Assembly (NCBI RefSeq): GCF_900101705.1
Contig: NZ_FNAC01000006.1
Location: 62,001 to 126,000 of the forward strand
Origin: Algoriphagus faecimaris
GTDB taxonomy: Bacteria > Bacteroidota > Bacteroidia > Cytophagales > Cyclobacteriaceae
Length of the DNA: 64,000 bases
Direction of reading: 5' to 3'
Shown: positions 10,237 through 18,709 of the stretch, piece after piece
How positions within the stretch are numbered: position 1 is the first letter of the stretch
Layout: the number at the start of each line of letters is the position of its first letter
Program-made: the position numbers and the translations under genes
The notes under the pieces: generated by a model
The model's database searches: none
The model's input: only the letters and a program-made list of their open reading frames with translations
Told to the model about the DNA's origin: nothing

Positions 10237-11036
10237 CAGTAAAGGTCGTATCTGTTTCGTTCTATAATGGTTCCTGACAGTTTGCCTTTTGTCGAAAGCA
10301 ACAAGTTTTCGGCTTTCCCTATCCACACATGATTGACACCTTTTTGTAGCGCCTCAAAGGCATTGTCCAATTTGGGAATCATCCCTGAGTGAATCACATT
10401 TTCTTGTCTTAGTTCTTCGTAGATGTCCTCATTGATCAGAGGGATAATGGAGCTTTCATTTTTTTCATCCAATAAGACACCACTTTTATTAAAACAATAA
10501 TACAAGTTCACTTCATGCTCCTTAGCTAGACTAGTAGCCAAAGCTGAAGCAATGCTGTCGGCATTTGTATTAAGAAGTTGTCCTTGTTGGTCATGGGTAA
10601 GAGCACTCAGTACAGGGACAAGATCACCACTTAAAAAATGCTTGATCAACTTTATATCAACCTCAACAATATCACCTACATATCCATAATCTATTCCTTT
10701 CACAGGACGCTTGACAGAGCGAATAATATTACCATCAGCACCAGTCATTCCGATTGCATTGACCCGTAAAGCTTGGAGCTTGGCCACGATATTTTTATTG
10801 ATTAGGCCTGCATAGACCATCGTTACGACATCCAAAGTATCCTTGTCGGTGATGCGTCTTCCATCTACCATCTCAGGCATGACTCCTAGGGATTCTCCAA
10901 AGCGGGAAGCCATAATTCCACCTCCATGGACAAGAATTTTACTACCTGGGAATTTTGAAAATTGACCTAAAAATTCATCCAACTTTTCGGGGAAGTCGAT
11001 TACATTACCGCCAATCTTTATGATACTTATTTTCAT
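10236..11036 (-). CDS. argB: Acetylglutamate (N-acylglutamate) kinase
   Basis: Phosphorylates the gamma-carboxyl of N-acylglutamate, the second arginine step. The 266 residues show the amino-acid kinase fold: KIGGNVID at the N-terminus, the HGGG nucleotide loop near 38-41, and a C-terminal KLDNAFEALQKGV segment. Length matches short, arginine-insensitive ArgB forms that lack the N-terminal helix used for feedback inhibition in long versions (family knowledge). Lies 15 bp after the carbamoyltransferase gene and overlaps argE by a few bases. Confidence 0.93.
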   Translation of the reverse strand: MKISIIKIGGNVIDFPEKLDEFLGQFSKFPGSKILVHGGGIMASRFGESLGVMPEMVDGRRITDKDTLDVVTMVYAGLINKNIVAKLQALRVNAIGMTGADGNIIRSVKRPVKGIDYGYVGDIVEVDIKLIKHFLSGDLVPVLSALTHDQQGQLLNTNADSIASALATSLAKEHEVNLYYCFNKSGVLLDEKNESSIIPLINEDIYEELRQENVIHSGMIPKLDNAFEALQKGVNHVWIGKAENLLLSTKGKLSGTIIERNRYDLY

Positions 11037-11051
11037 TTTCGGAGGATTTAA

Positions 11052-12011
11052 TCAGGAATCCAATAAATAACTGATAACTGACTGGGCAGCAAATATTCTG
11101 TTTTGAGCTTGAGTTTGAACCAGAGATCTGTTACCGTCAAGTATCTCGTCGGATAGTTCTACATTCCTCCTTACCGGAAGGCAATGCATAACTTTGGCTT
11201 TTGGGGCATGAGAAAGGCTATCTTCAGTAAGCATCCAAGAGGGATCAGTGGATAGAATTTTACCATAGTCATTGAAGGAAGACCAGTTTTTCACATATAC
11301 AAAATCTGCCTCTTCCAGCGCTTTGGCCTGATTGGTTTCTATAGTGGCCCCTTTTGTAAAGCGTTGATCCAACTCATATCCTTCCGGATGCGTGATGGTA
11401 AGTTCGTGTCCCATACCCAGCGTCCATTCTGCAAAGCTATTGGCCACGGCATGAGGAATAGCCTTGATATGAGGTGCCCATGTCAGGACAACTTTAGGCT
11501 TTCTTTTCTCTGCAAAAATTTCCTTCATAGTTATCTGATCGGCAAGACTTTGCAAAGGATGACGAATAGCCGACTCCAAGCTGATAATCGGTTTTCCGGA
11601 ATATTTCAAAAATTGACCAAAAGCAAAATCATTGATATCTTCATCACGATGGGTCAAGGTTGGGAATGCCCTAATAGCCAAAAGATCAAAATAAGACCCC
11701 AAAACAGCAGCTGCATCTTTGATGTGCTCGACGGTACCCTTATTCATGACTGCACCATCACGCATTTCCAAAGCCCAACCTTCCTTGTCCATATTGAGCA
11801 CGATAGGCTCCATGCCCAGATTAAGAGCAGCAAGCTGTGTACTCACACGTGTGCGTAGGGAGGGATTTAGAAAAATACAGCCAATTCTTTTTCCAGCACC
11901 TTTTTGATGATCTTTCTTGGGATCCAACTTATACTCCAAGGCTGAATGGATTAATTGCTCTCCCAACTCTTTGGACTCAAATCGAGTAAAATGTTTTAGT
12001 TTAGAATTCAT
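11052..12011 (-). CDS. argF': N-acetylornithine/N-succinylornithine carbamoyltransferase
   Basis: Transfers the carbamoyl group from carbamoyl phosphate to an N-acylated ornithine, giving N-acyl-citrulline. The 319-residue sequence has the carbamoyl-phosphate loop SLRTRVS (51-57, usually STRTR), HPLQSLAD (151-158) and HCLPVRRNVELSDEI near the C-terminus. The LPVRRNV form is the mark of the acyl-ornithine enzymes of Xanthomonas and Bacteroides, not of classic ornithine carbamoyltransferases. This fits the argE position downstream. Whether acetyl or succinyl is preferred cannot be read safely. The residue just before the EHI of the specificity loop is Val94. Confidence 0.9.
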   Translation of the reverse strand: MNSKLKHFTRFESKELGEQLIHSALEYKLDPKKDHQKGAGKRIGCIFLNPSLRTRVSTQLAALNLGMEPIVLNMDKEGWALEMRDGAVMNKGTVEHIKDAAAVLGSYFDLLAIRAFPTLTHRDEDINDFAFGQFLKYSGKPIISLESAIRHPLQSLADQITMKEIFAEKRKPKVVLTWAPHIKAIPHAVANSFAEWTLGMGHELTITHPEGYELDQRFTKGATIETNQAKALEEADFVYVKNWSSFNDYGKILSTDPSWMLTEDSLSHAPKAKVMHCLPVRRNVELSDEILDGNRSLVQTQAQNRIFAAQSVISYLLDS

Positions 12012-12021
12012 TCTTATACTG

Positions 12022-13155
12022 TTAGACGCTCAAAATTTCTTTCAAAGCAGTTACAAACGAATTTAATTGATTCCATTCTATAGACAAAGGAGGGAGTAAT
12101 CGAATGGTTTGCTTTTTAGCTGCTGATCCAGTAAAAATCTTGTATTTGCTCACCAATTCTGAACGTACGGGACCTGCATCCCTGTCCAAATCAATCCCAA
12201 TCATCAAACCTTTCCCTCGTATTTCGTTGATTTGAGGAATTTCTCTCAGAGCTTCCATCAATTGATCTCCAAGTTCTTTTGCTCTATTTTGGAGTTTTTC
12301 TTTCTCCAGTACTTCCAAAACTGCTAAGGCGGCAGCACAGGCTAAATGATTCCCTCCAAAGGTAGTTCCCAATAAACCATAACTCGATTTGAATTCAGAA
12401 GAAATCAATACCCCACCTACGGGGAAACCATTTCCCATTCCCTTGGCCATAGTCACTAGGTCAGGAGTAAGACCGTCTACCCATTGGTAAGCAAAGAACC
12501 TACCTGTTCGTCCAAAACCAGACTGAACCTCATCCAAAATCAATTTGGCATCATAGGTTTTGGCCAGTTGAGCCAGTCCCAAAAGAAAATCGGGATCAGG
12601 TACTTGAATTCCACCTACACCTTGGATCCCCTCGATGATAATCCCTCCTATATTTCCCTTTTCTAAAACCTGCTCTACGGTTATCAAATCACCAAAGGGA
12701 AGTATATGAAAATCCTCTCGCTCATTACATGGAGCAATGATTTTTGGATTGTCGGTAAGGGCAACAGCCCCGGAAGTCCTTCCGTGAAAAGAACCACTGA
12801 AAGCGATCATCCCCGATTTTCCAGTGGCAAATGAGGCAAGTTTGATGGCATTTTCATTGGCCTCAGCTCCAGAATTGCACAAAAACAATTGATAATCATG
12901 AAGACAAGATAAGTTGCCCAACTTTTGAGCGTACTCTTTTTGAATAGGGATGTGAACGGAGTTGGAATAAAAACCGATCTGCTTTATTTGTTCTGAAATT
13001 CTCTTGACATAATGTGGATGGCTATGGCCGATCGAAATCACCGCATGACCTCCATAAAGGTCCGTGTATTCTTGCCCATTTTCATCCCAAAGTAAACTAC
13101 CCGATGCCTTGTTCAGGGTGACAGGAATAAGCGGATATACATCAAATAAATTCAT
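12022..13155 (-). CDS. argD: Acetylornithine (N-acylornithine) aminotransferase
   Basis: PLP class III aminotransferase of 377 residues that converts N-acylglutamate semialdehyde to N-acylornithine with glutamate. Visible motifs are NSGAEANENAIKLA (about 92-105), LDEVQSGFGRTGRFFA (about 207-222, with the PLP-contacting Asp) and TMAKGMGNGFPVGG with the Schiff-base Lys. Shorter than many ArgD proteins (about 400) but complete. Follows argC by 68 bp, the widest gap in the operon, and precedes the carbamoyltransferase by 10 bp. Confidence 0.93.
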   Translation of the reverse strand: MNLFDVYPLIPVTLNKASGSLLWDENGQEYTDLYGGHAVISIGHSHPHYVKRISEQIKQIGFYSNSVHIPIQKEYAQKLGNLSCLHDYQLFLCNSGAEANENAIKLASFATGKSGMIAFSGSFHGRTSGAVALTDNPKIIAPCNEREDFHILPFGDLITVEQVLEKGNIGGIIIEGIQGVGGIQVPDPDFLLGLAQLAKTYDAKLILDEVQSGFGRTGRFFAYQWVDGLTPDLVTMAKGMGNGFPVGGVLISSEFKSSYGLLGTTFGGNHLACAAALAVLEVLEKEKLQNRAKELGDQLMEALREIPQINEIRGKGLMIGIDLDRDAGPVRSELVSKYKIFTGSAAKKQTIRLLPPLSIEWNQLNSFVTALKEILSV

Positions 13156-13223
13156 TTTTATTTTTGATTTAAGAATTACTTTTTAAAAAAGGATTTCGAC
13201 CCTCAGAAGCTTAATCTTATTTT

Positions 13224-14198
13224 TTAAAACGCAATGGATTTAAGGTTTAAACCTGTTTTTTCCTCCAGTCCAAATGCCAAATTAAAGTTTTGGAGGGCTT
13301 GTCCTGAAGCTCCTTTTAGCAAATTATCTATCACCGAGTATATCACCAGTTGGCCCGCTTCTTTTTTGAGATGCAGAATGCATTTATTGGTATTGACAAC
13401 CTGCTTCAAATCAATATCAAGATCGGAAACAAAAGTAAATGCTGCGCTTTGGTAGTAATCCTTATAGGCATTGATCGCAGAATCAAGATCTCCTTCAAAA
13501 GGAAAATAAGCTGTAATCCAGATGCCCCGAGTAAAATTGCCTCGGTAGGGGACAAAAAGAAGTTCGGAATCCCAATCCTCTTTTAGTTGTCTGAATGTCT
13601 GCTTGATTTCCTTTAAATGCTGATGGGTAAATAATTTGTAAACGGACAGATTGCCATTTCTGTAGCTAAAATGAGAGGTTTCTGCCAACTTTTTACCTGC
13701 ACCAGTGCTTCCGGTGACGCCGGTTATATGGACAGAACCTTTGATCCAACCTTGAGCTATTGAAGGGGCAAGGGCCAATTGAATCGCCGTGGCAAAACAT
13801 CCAGGATTGGCGATTCTCTTAGCTGTTTTGATTTTCGATTCATTTATTTCAGGAAGTCCATATACAAAACCATTTGACTCGTCTCTGAAGTCAGTAGATA
13901 GATCGATGATGACGGTTTGGCTGTCAAAACTATGAGTAGCCAAAAAGCCTTTGGTCTCTCCATGGGGTAAACCCAAAAATACAGCTTCAATTCCTTCAGT
14001 CTTGACCTGATCGCTAAATACCAAATTCGATTCACCGATCAAATCCGGATGAACTTCGTAGACTTTTTTGCCTTTTTGGCTATTCGAATGAATATAAACC
14101 AACTCCACCTGCGGATGATGAAGTAACAAGCGAATCAATTCACCTCCAGTGTACCCAGCACCTCCAATGACAGCTGTTTTGATTTTATGCATCGTCAC
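13224..14198 (-). CDS. argC: N-acetyl-gamma-glutamyl-phosphate reductase
   Basis: NADPH-dependent reductase making N-acylglutamate semialdehyde, 324 residues. The N-terminal Rossmann motif is GGAGYTGGELIRLL, and the catalytic Cys lies in NPGCFATA (about residues 131-138). GSTGAGK near 163-169 and HQHLKEI near 193-199 are further family motifs. The start overlaps the 3' end of argG by 14 bp; a second ATG two codons in (MHKIK) is equally possible. Confidence 0.94.
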   Translation of the reverse strand: MTMHKIKTAVIGGAGYTGGELIRLLLHHPQVELVYIHSNSQKGKKVYEVHPDLIGESNLVFSDQVKTEGIEAVFLGLPHGETKGFLATHSFDSQTVIIDLSTDFRDESNGFVYGLPEINESKIKTAKRIANPGCFATAIQLALAPSIAQGWIKGSVHITGVTGSTGAGKKLAETSHFSYRNGNLSVYKLFTHQHLKEIKQTFRQLKEDWDSELLFVPYRGNFTRGIWITAYFPFEGDLDSAINAYKDYYQSAAFTFVSDLDIDLKQVVNTNKCILHLKKEAGQLVIYSVIDNLLKGASGQALQNFNLAFGLEEKTGLNLKSIAF

Positions 14199-15381
14199 TT
14201 TGATTTACCTGATGAAAAATAGCCGTTTGATTACCAAGAATTCGAGTAAAGCCTTTTACATCCTCTCCAGTATATCCTTTATTCATCTCTCCATAGCTAC
14301 CAAATTTATTGGACATCAAATCATGAGAGGATCGAATACCCAAAAGCGTAAAGCGATACGGGTAAAGCATCACACGAACCTCACCAGAAACGAACTCTTG
14401 TGTACTTTGCATAAATGCCTCCAAATTACGCATTACCGGATCCAAATAATGTCCCTCGTGCAGATGGTTTCCGTAAAATTCAGCTTGTTGATTTTTCCAG
14501 AAAAGCTGCCATTTGGTTAATGTGTGCTTTTCTAAAAGTTGATGTGCCTTAATGATAATCAGGGGTGAGGCAGCTTCAAAACCCACACGACCTTTAATCC
14601 CAATAATCGTATCGCCTACATGTATATCTCTTCCTATTCCGTAGGGACCGGCCAATTCCTGAACTTTTAAAATGGCCTCAACAGGATTTGTATATTTTTC
14701 TCCGTTTACACCCTTTAGCTCTCCTTGAACAAAGTTCAAAACCAGTTCTTTAGGCTCAGATTGAGTCACTTGAGTAGGCCAAGCAGTTTCGGGTAGGTAC
14801 TCAGAGGAAGTCAAGGTTTCTTTTCCACCGACTGAAGTGCCCCAGATTCCTTTATTGATTGAATAAGTTGCTTTTTCGAAATTCATCGAAACGCCATGCT
14901 TTTTCAAGTAATCTATTTCTTCCTGTCGAGAAAGCTTCAAATCTCGAATAGGGGTGATGATCTCTATGTCCGGCACGATAGTTTGAAAAATCATATCAAA
15001 ACGAACCTGATCATTTCCAGCACCTGTGGAGCCATGTGCTACGGCTTTGGCACCGATGGATTTGGCATATTCCGCTAAGGATTTGGCCTGTAAAATTCGC
15101 TCGGCAGAAACTGAAAGAGGGTAAGTTTGATTTTTTAAGACATTTCCAAAAACAAGATATTTGATAACTTCTCGGTAATAAGTGTCTACCACATCCAAGA
15201 TCGTGAAAGAAGCAATACCAAGAATCTTGGCTCGATCTTCTACTTCTTGGAGCTCTTCGGCAGAGAATCCGCCCGTATCAACCAAGACCGCATGCACCTC
15301 GTATCCCAAATCTTTGGTCAAGTGCAAAGCGCAAAAGGTGGTATCTAGACCTCCGCTGTAGGCCAAAACGACTTTTTTCAT
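14185..15381 (-). CDS. argG: Argininosuccinate synthase
   Basis: Joins citrulline and aspartate with ATP to form argininosuccinate, 398 residues. The PP-loop AYSGGLDTTF is at 8-17. HGSTGAGNDQVRFD near 115-128 and the TPIRD-type segment are diagnostic for ArgG. Second gene of the arginine operon, 18 bp after the GNAT gene, overlapping argC at its end. Placement of late-pathway argG at the head is typical for this phylum's operon. Confidence 0.95.
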   Translation of the reverse strand: MKKVVLAYSGGLDTTFCALHLTKDLGYEVHAVLVDTGGFSAEELQEVEDRAKILGIASFTILDVVDTYYREVIKYLVFGNVLKNQTYPLSVSAERILQAKSLAEYAKSIGAKAVAHGSTGAGNDQVRFDMIFQTIVPDIEIITPIRDLKLSRQEEIDYLKKHGVSMNFEKATYSINKGIWGTSVGGKETLTSSEYLPETAWPTQVTQSEPKELVLNFVQGELKGVNGEKYTNPVEAILKVQELAGPYGIGRDIHVGDTIIGIKGRVGFEAASPLIIIKAHQLLEKHTLTKWQLFWKNQQAEFYGNHLHEGHYLDPVMRNLEAFMQSTQEFVSGEVRVMLYPYRFTLLGIRSSHDLMSNKFGSYGEMNKGYTGEDVKGFTRILGNQTAIFHQVNQSDDA

Positions 15382-15399
15382 TTTCTTAAATTTTGTTTG

Positions 15400-16083
15400 T
15401 TAGAAGAAAATGCCCGTGATAGAATTTTTGGACTTATTCAATTTGAGCATTACATATTTTTTTAGTCTGACCCATCGGTCAAAGAGTTTAATTTCTTTTT
15501 TGAAATCATCTCTTAGTGCCAAATCATCAGAATGGTTCTTTTTCGCATTAGGATCGTAAAGCATAGCTGTACAAAGACAGTTTTGCCTATTTTTAGCCAT
15601 CAATATTTCGTAGTTGATACAACTCTGACAGCCCTTCCAGAACTCATTGTCATCCGTCAAGTCTGAATAGGATACAGGAATATACCCTAGTTCAGAGTTG
15701 ATTTTCATAACTGCTGCGCCAGTAGTGAGACCAAAGATTTTGGATTCGGGGTATTTCAAACGACTAAGCTTGAAAATCTCTCTTTTGATTTTTCGGGCGA
15801 GACCATACTTTCTGAATTGTGGGGCTACGATCAAGCCAGAATTAGCGACATATTTTCCATGGCCCCAAGCTTCAATATAGCAAAACCCAGCCCACTCTCC
15901 CGAGGTAGTCAGGGCAATAACAGCTTTTCCTTCCTCCATCTTTGTTTCTACATAGGCAGGGGTCCGCTTAGCGATACCAGTTCCTCTAGCTTTTGCAGAA
16001 TTAGCCATTTCATCGGTGATCACCTCTGAATAAGACTTATGAGTAGAATTGGCAACAAGAATTTTAAAGGAAATATCTTCCAT
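15400..16083 (-). CDS. GNAT-family N-acetyltransferase, candidate glutamate N-acyltransferase
   Basis: A 227-residue GNAT protein and first gene of the arginine operon. The acyl-CoA binding part is seen around 85-110 (SGLIVAPQFRKYGLARKI, the QxxGxA pattern variant), after the strand GFCYIEAWGHGKYVANSG. The C-terminal half carries several cysteines (CQSCINYEIL, NCLCTAML), which is unusual for GNAT enzymes and could form a metal site. The operon contains every arginine step except glutamate N-acylation (argA or argJ). This gene is therefore a strong candidate for that reaction with acetyl- or succinyl-CoA. That assignment is inference from context. Confidence 0.75.
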   Translation of the reverse strand: MEDISFKILVANSTHKSYSEVITDEMANSAKARGTGIAKRTPAYVETKMEEGKAVIALTTSGEWAGFCYIEAWGHGKYVANSGLIVAPQFRKYGLARKIKREIFKLSRLKYPESKIFGLTTGAAVMKINSELGYIPVSYSDLTDDNEFWKGCQSCINYEILMAKNRQNCLCTAMLYDPNAKKNHSDDLALRDDFKKEIKLFDRWVRLKKYVMLKLNKSKNSITGIFF

Positions 16084-16465
16084 CGTATTGTGAAAGTGGG
16101 TTTACCCAAGAATGGGTAGGGTTAGAATTTAATTTGAATGGGGATTTGAAAGGAACAGTTTTCCGCGTAGGAAAACAAAATATATCATAGGGTCAAACCC
16201 TAAAAAAGAACGTCTGCCTCCTGAATGGAGAAAAAATAGGCGTAGCAACTTCTAGCAAAATATGATTGCTAGCAGAAACAAGTGAAGAAGCTATGTTGGC
16301 CTTGATTTTCATTTTCGAATGCCAAAGTTGAATGCTTTGTGAAGGAATTGCAAGAAATTTTTCAAAAATTCTAAAAATTCCCGCCAATTCTTGATCAAAA
16401 GACAATATTTCACCTTAAAATTTCCTGGAAAATAATGAAACCAAATATTATTTGGCAATTTTAAA
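16084..16465. other. Intergenic leader of the arginine operon
   Basis: About 380 bp without a convincing gene. It should hold the arginine operon promoter. A perfect inverted repeat, TAGGGT (16188-16193) and ACCCTA (16197-16202), lies 105 bp upstream of the GNAT start and could be an operator or a transcript hairpin. A 70-codon frame at 16193-16405 has no family features and is judged to be noise. I cannot identify ARG boxes with confidence. Confidence 0.4.
16441..16455 (-). terminator. Short hairpin after aminotransferase gene
   Basis: Arms CCAAAT and ATTTGG with a 3-nt loop lie 11 bp after the aminotransferase stop. On the minus strand they are followed by TTTCATTATTTT. The stem is short, so only moderate support. 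Confidence 0.4.
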
Positions 16466-17719
16466 TCAGGATTTATTCCCTGATAGGATTTTAAGGGCTT
16501 TTACAAATTGGTCCAGTTCAGCAGTGCTTGTATAAATATTTGGAGTAATTCTGCATCCTCTAACTCCTGCACCATCTATAGCCACGGTAAAAATCTGATG
16601 TTCTTCCAGCAGTTTTTTTGCCATTTCTGAAGGCTTCATTTGATCTACACCTACATTGGCTATGGCACAAGATCGCTGAGGATCTTTAGGCGTATTCACG
16701 GTAATTCCTGGAAGTTCTCTCACTTGGTCGCTCCAATACCGCTGAATGTACCTCAATCTTTCTTCTTTTCTTTTGGCCCCTATTTTTTCATAAAATGCTA
16801 TCGCTTGGATCACAGCCAAATCTGTAGCAACAGGATGAGTACCAGTATGATTTAGATTGGCGATGCCCGGTCTATCCAATTCGTATGGTGCAAAAAGTGG
16901 TCGAATTTTTTCAGCTTTGCCATTTTTGACATACAGTAAACCCGCTCCTAAAGGTACGCTGAGCCATTTGTGCAGACTTGAACCGTAATAATCGCAGTTG
17001 AGCTCAGACATATTAAATTCAAAATGACCTACAGCATGTGCACCATCAACCATTACTTCAATTCCGTATTGATGTGCCATGTCACAAATTTTTCTCACGG
17101 GCAAAATATGCCCTGTGATATTTACGATATGCGGGATCATGATCAACTTGGTCTTGGGGGTGATCGCCTCTTCGTAGGCGGCAACTACTTCCTCGTCTGA
17201 TTCCGGAAGCATAGGAATATCTATCCGCACCGGTTTCATTTGATACCTTCTACTCGCCAGTTCAAACATATTCAGCATACTGCCATAGTCTTGATTAGCC
17301 ATGATGGCCTCGTCTCCTTTTTCCCATGGAAAACCCGAAATGATTAAATCCAGAGATTCGGTGGTGTTTCTTGTAATTACCACTTCATTAGGTTTTGCCC
17401 CTACAATTCTGGCTATAGCATGGGCACTTTTTTCTTTATTCTCCCACTGTACAGAGCGCATGTAGCTGGATCCTTGATAATTAACCTCCCTGATGTGTTG
17501 GATATATGTTTCTAAGGTTTCCTCCGGCAAAAAACAGTAATAGCCATTTTCGAGATTGATGTAATCTGGTTTCAATTTATAGGCCGATCGTATTTGTTCC
17601 CAAAAATCCGAGGAATCAAAATCTATAGACTTCAGTGATGCTGCTTTAGCGCTTGATAGGAATGAACTGGCACTCATTCCAAAAAAGGCTAGGGACTTGA
17701 GAAAGGATCGCTTATTCAT
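16466..17719 (-). CDS. Exported class V aminotransferase-family protein
   Basis: A 417-residue PLP protein, using the ATG at 17719; an upstream in-frame extension overlaps the small zinc-ribbon gene and lacks signal features. Residues 1-27 form an export signal (MNKRSFLKSLAFFGMSAS...). It is Tat-like in look but has no twin arginine. The aminotransferase V core follows: TRNTTESLDLII near 110, VDGAHAVGHFEF near 225, and the Schiff-base Lys in SSLHKWLSVPLGAG. Closest described types are isopenicillin-N epimerase and cysteine-desulfurase-like enzymes, but the substrate is unknown. A secreted PLP enzyme of this class is uncommon outside Bacteroidetes. Confidence 0.82.
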   Translation of the reverse strand: MNKRSFLKSLAFFGMSASSFLSSAKAASLKSIDFDSSDFWEQIRSAYKLKPDYINLENGYYCFLPEETLETYIQHIREVNYQGSSYMRSVQWENKEKSAHAIARIVGAKPNEVVITRNTTESLDLIISGFPWEKGDEAIMANQDYGSMLNMFELASRRYQMKPVRIDIPMLPESDEEVVAAYEEAITPKTKLIMIPHIVNITGHILPVRKICDMAHQYGIEVMVDGAHAVGHFEFNMSELNCDYYGSSLHKWLSVPLGAGLLYVKNGKAEKIRPLFAPYELDRPGIANLNHTGTHPVATDLAVIQAIAFYEKIGAKRKEERLRYIQRYWSDQVRELPGITVNTPKDPQRSCAIANVGVDQMKPSEMAKKLLEEHQIFTVAIDGAGVRGCRITPNIYTSTAELDQFVKALKILSGNKS

Positions 17720-17730
17720 AGGTGAGGAGT

Positions 17731-17886
17731 TTAAAGGATGTAAGAAATAATCCAAACGACTAAAAGCAAGATAGCTACCCATGTAATCCAAGGAGATCTT
17801 TGTGGAAATTCAAATTGGCAAATGGGGCAAATTTTGGCTTTTTCGTCTACCTCCATGGCGCAGGAGGGACATTCTTTTGTTTTCAA
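17731..17886 (-). CDS. Small zinc-ribbon membrane protein with TTG start
   Basis: A 51-residue frame, missed if only ATG starts are considered: no ATG lies between the preceding in-frame stop and the first cysteine pair, so TTG at 17884-17886 is the likely start. The protein has CPSC near its N-terminus and CPIC ten residues later, a compact zinc-ribbon. A single hydrophobic helix of about 17 residues (WVAILLLVVWIISYIL) ends the protein. The stop lies 12 bp before the aminotransferase start, so the two are probably co-transcribed. Comparable tiny zinc-ribbon/TM proteins are common hypothetical proteins. Function unknown. Confidence 0.6.
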   Translation of the reverse strand: MKTKECPSCAMEVDEKAKICPICQFEFPQRSPWITWVAILLLVVWIISYIL

Positions 17887-17943
17887 AGGCTGTGAACTCT
17901 TTTGATTAAAATCCGATTTAAGTCATAATTAAATCAAAAGTCT

Positions 17944-18657
17944 ATGAAAATCGAAATTTGGTCGGATGTAGTTTGTCCATTTTGTTATATCGGCAAAAGA
18001 AAATTAGAAAAAGCGCTTGCAAAATTCCCGTTTAGAGATCAGGTGAGTATCGAATGGAAAAGCTTTCAACTCAACCCTGAGCAAAAAACCAATCCGAATA
18101 TCAGCACCATCGAGCACCTCTCTCAATCCAAAGGCTGGTCCTTGGAGCAGACGCGTCAGATTTCTGGTCAAGTAAGTGACATGGCCAAAGAGCAGGGGCT
18201 ACATTTTGACTTTGAAAATGCAGTGGTCGCCAATACCAAGAATGCCCATCGATTAATTCATTTAGCAAAATCCCTCGGAAAAGGAGGCGAAATGAAAGAG
18301 AGACTCCTAAGCGCATATTTTTCCGAAGGAAAGAATGTAGACGATGAAAGCACGCTAATCCAATTAGCTGTGGAAGTAGGTATAGATGGAGAAGAAGTGA
18401 AAGCTTTGCTTCAATCCAGTAGGTATGAAGATGCTGTAGATCAAGATATTTATGAATCAAGACTTATAGGTGTAAAGGGTGTGCCCTTTTTTGTATTGGA
18501 CAGAAAATTAGGTATTTCCGGTGCCCAGCCTGATGAAGTGTTTGATCAAACAATAGAGAAAGCCTGGAAGGAATTCCAAAAAGAAAATGGGATTGAACTC
18601 ATCTCTGGGAGCTCCTCTGACAGCTGTGATGTGGATGATCCAAATTGTATTTCTTAA
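17944..18657 (+). CDS. DsbA-family oxidoreductase, FrnE-like
   Basis: A 237-residue thioredoxin-fold protein with the DsbA-type helical insertion. The active site is CPFC at about residues 11-14, inside VCPFCYIGKRKLEKAL, which is the FrnE/2-hydroxychromene-2-carboxylate isomerase subgroup. The cis-Pro loop is GVKGVPFFVLDRKLGISGAQP near 179-199. There is no signal peptide, so it is cytoplasmic. The tail carries two more cysteines (SCDVDDPNC). FrnE proteins act as disulfide oxidoreductases; the actual client is unknown. Confidence 0.88.
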   Translation: MKIEIWSDVVCPFCYIGKRKLEKALAKFPFRDQVSIEWKSFQLNPEQKTNPNISTIEHLSQSKGWSLEQTRQISGQVSDMAKEQGLHFDFENAVVANTKNAHRLIHLAKSLGKGGEMKERLLSAYFSEGKNVDDESTLIQLAVEVGIDGEEVKALLQSSRYEDAVDQDIYESRLIGVKGVPFFVLDRKLGISGAQPDEVFDQTIEKAWKEFQKENGIELISGSSSDSCDVDDPNCIS

Positions 18658-18666
18658 AAAATAAAA

Positions 18667-18706
18667 TCGACCCAAAGTGCAATTACTTTGGGCCGATTCT
18701 TTTTTG
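18667..18706. terminator. Bidirectional hairpin terminator
   Basis: Arms CCCAAAGT (18671-18678) and ACTTTGGG (18685-18692), extended by TCG/CGA pairs, are followed by TTCTTTTTT on plus and a T-rich stretch on minus. It lies between the convergent DsbA-family and SMP-30 genes and can serve both. Confidence 0.8.
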
Positions 18707-18709
18707 ATC

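Noticed and set aside
9151-10326. Longer N-terminus for the M20 deacylase (30 extra residues)
   Set aside because: The extension overlaps the end of argB in another frame and is rich in Arg/Lys with no domain; the TGATG overlap start is typical for this operon.
16193-16405. 70-codon minus-strand frame in the arginine leader
   Set aside because: No recognisable family, and it occupies the expected promoter region. More likely a chance frame.
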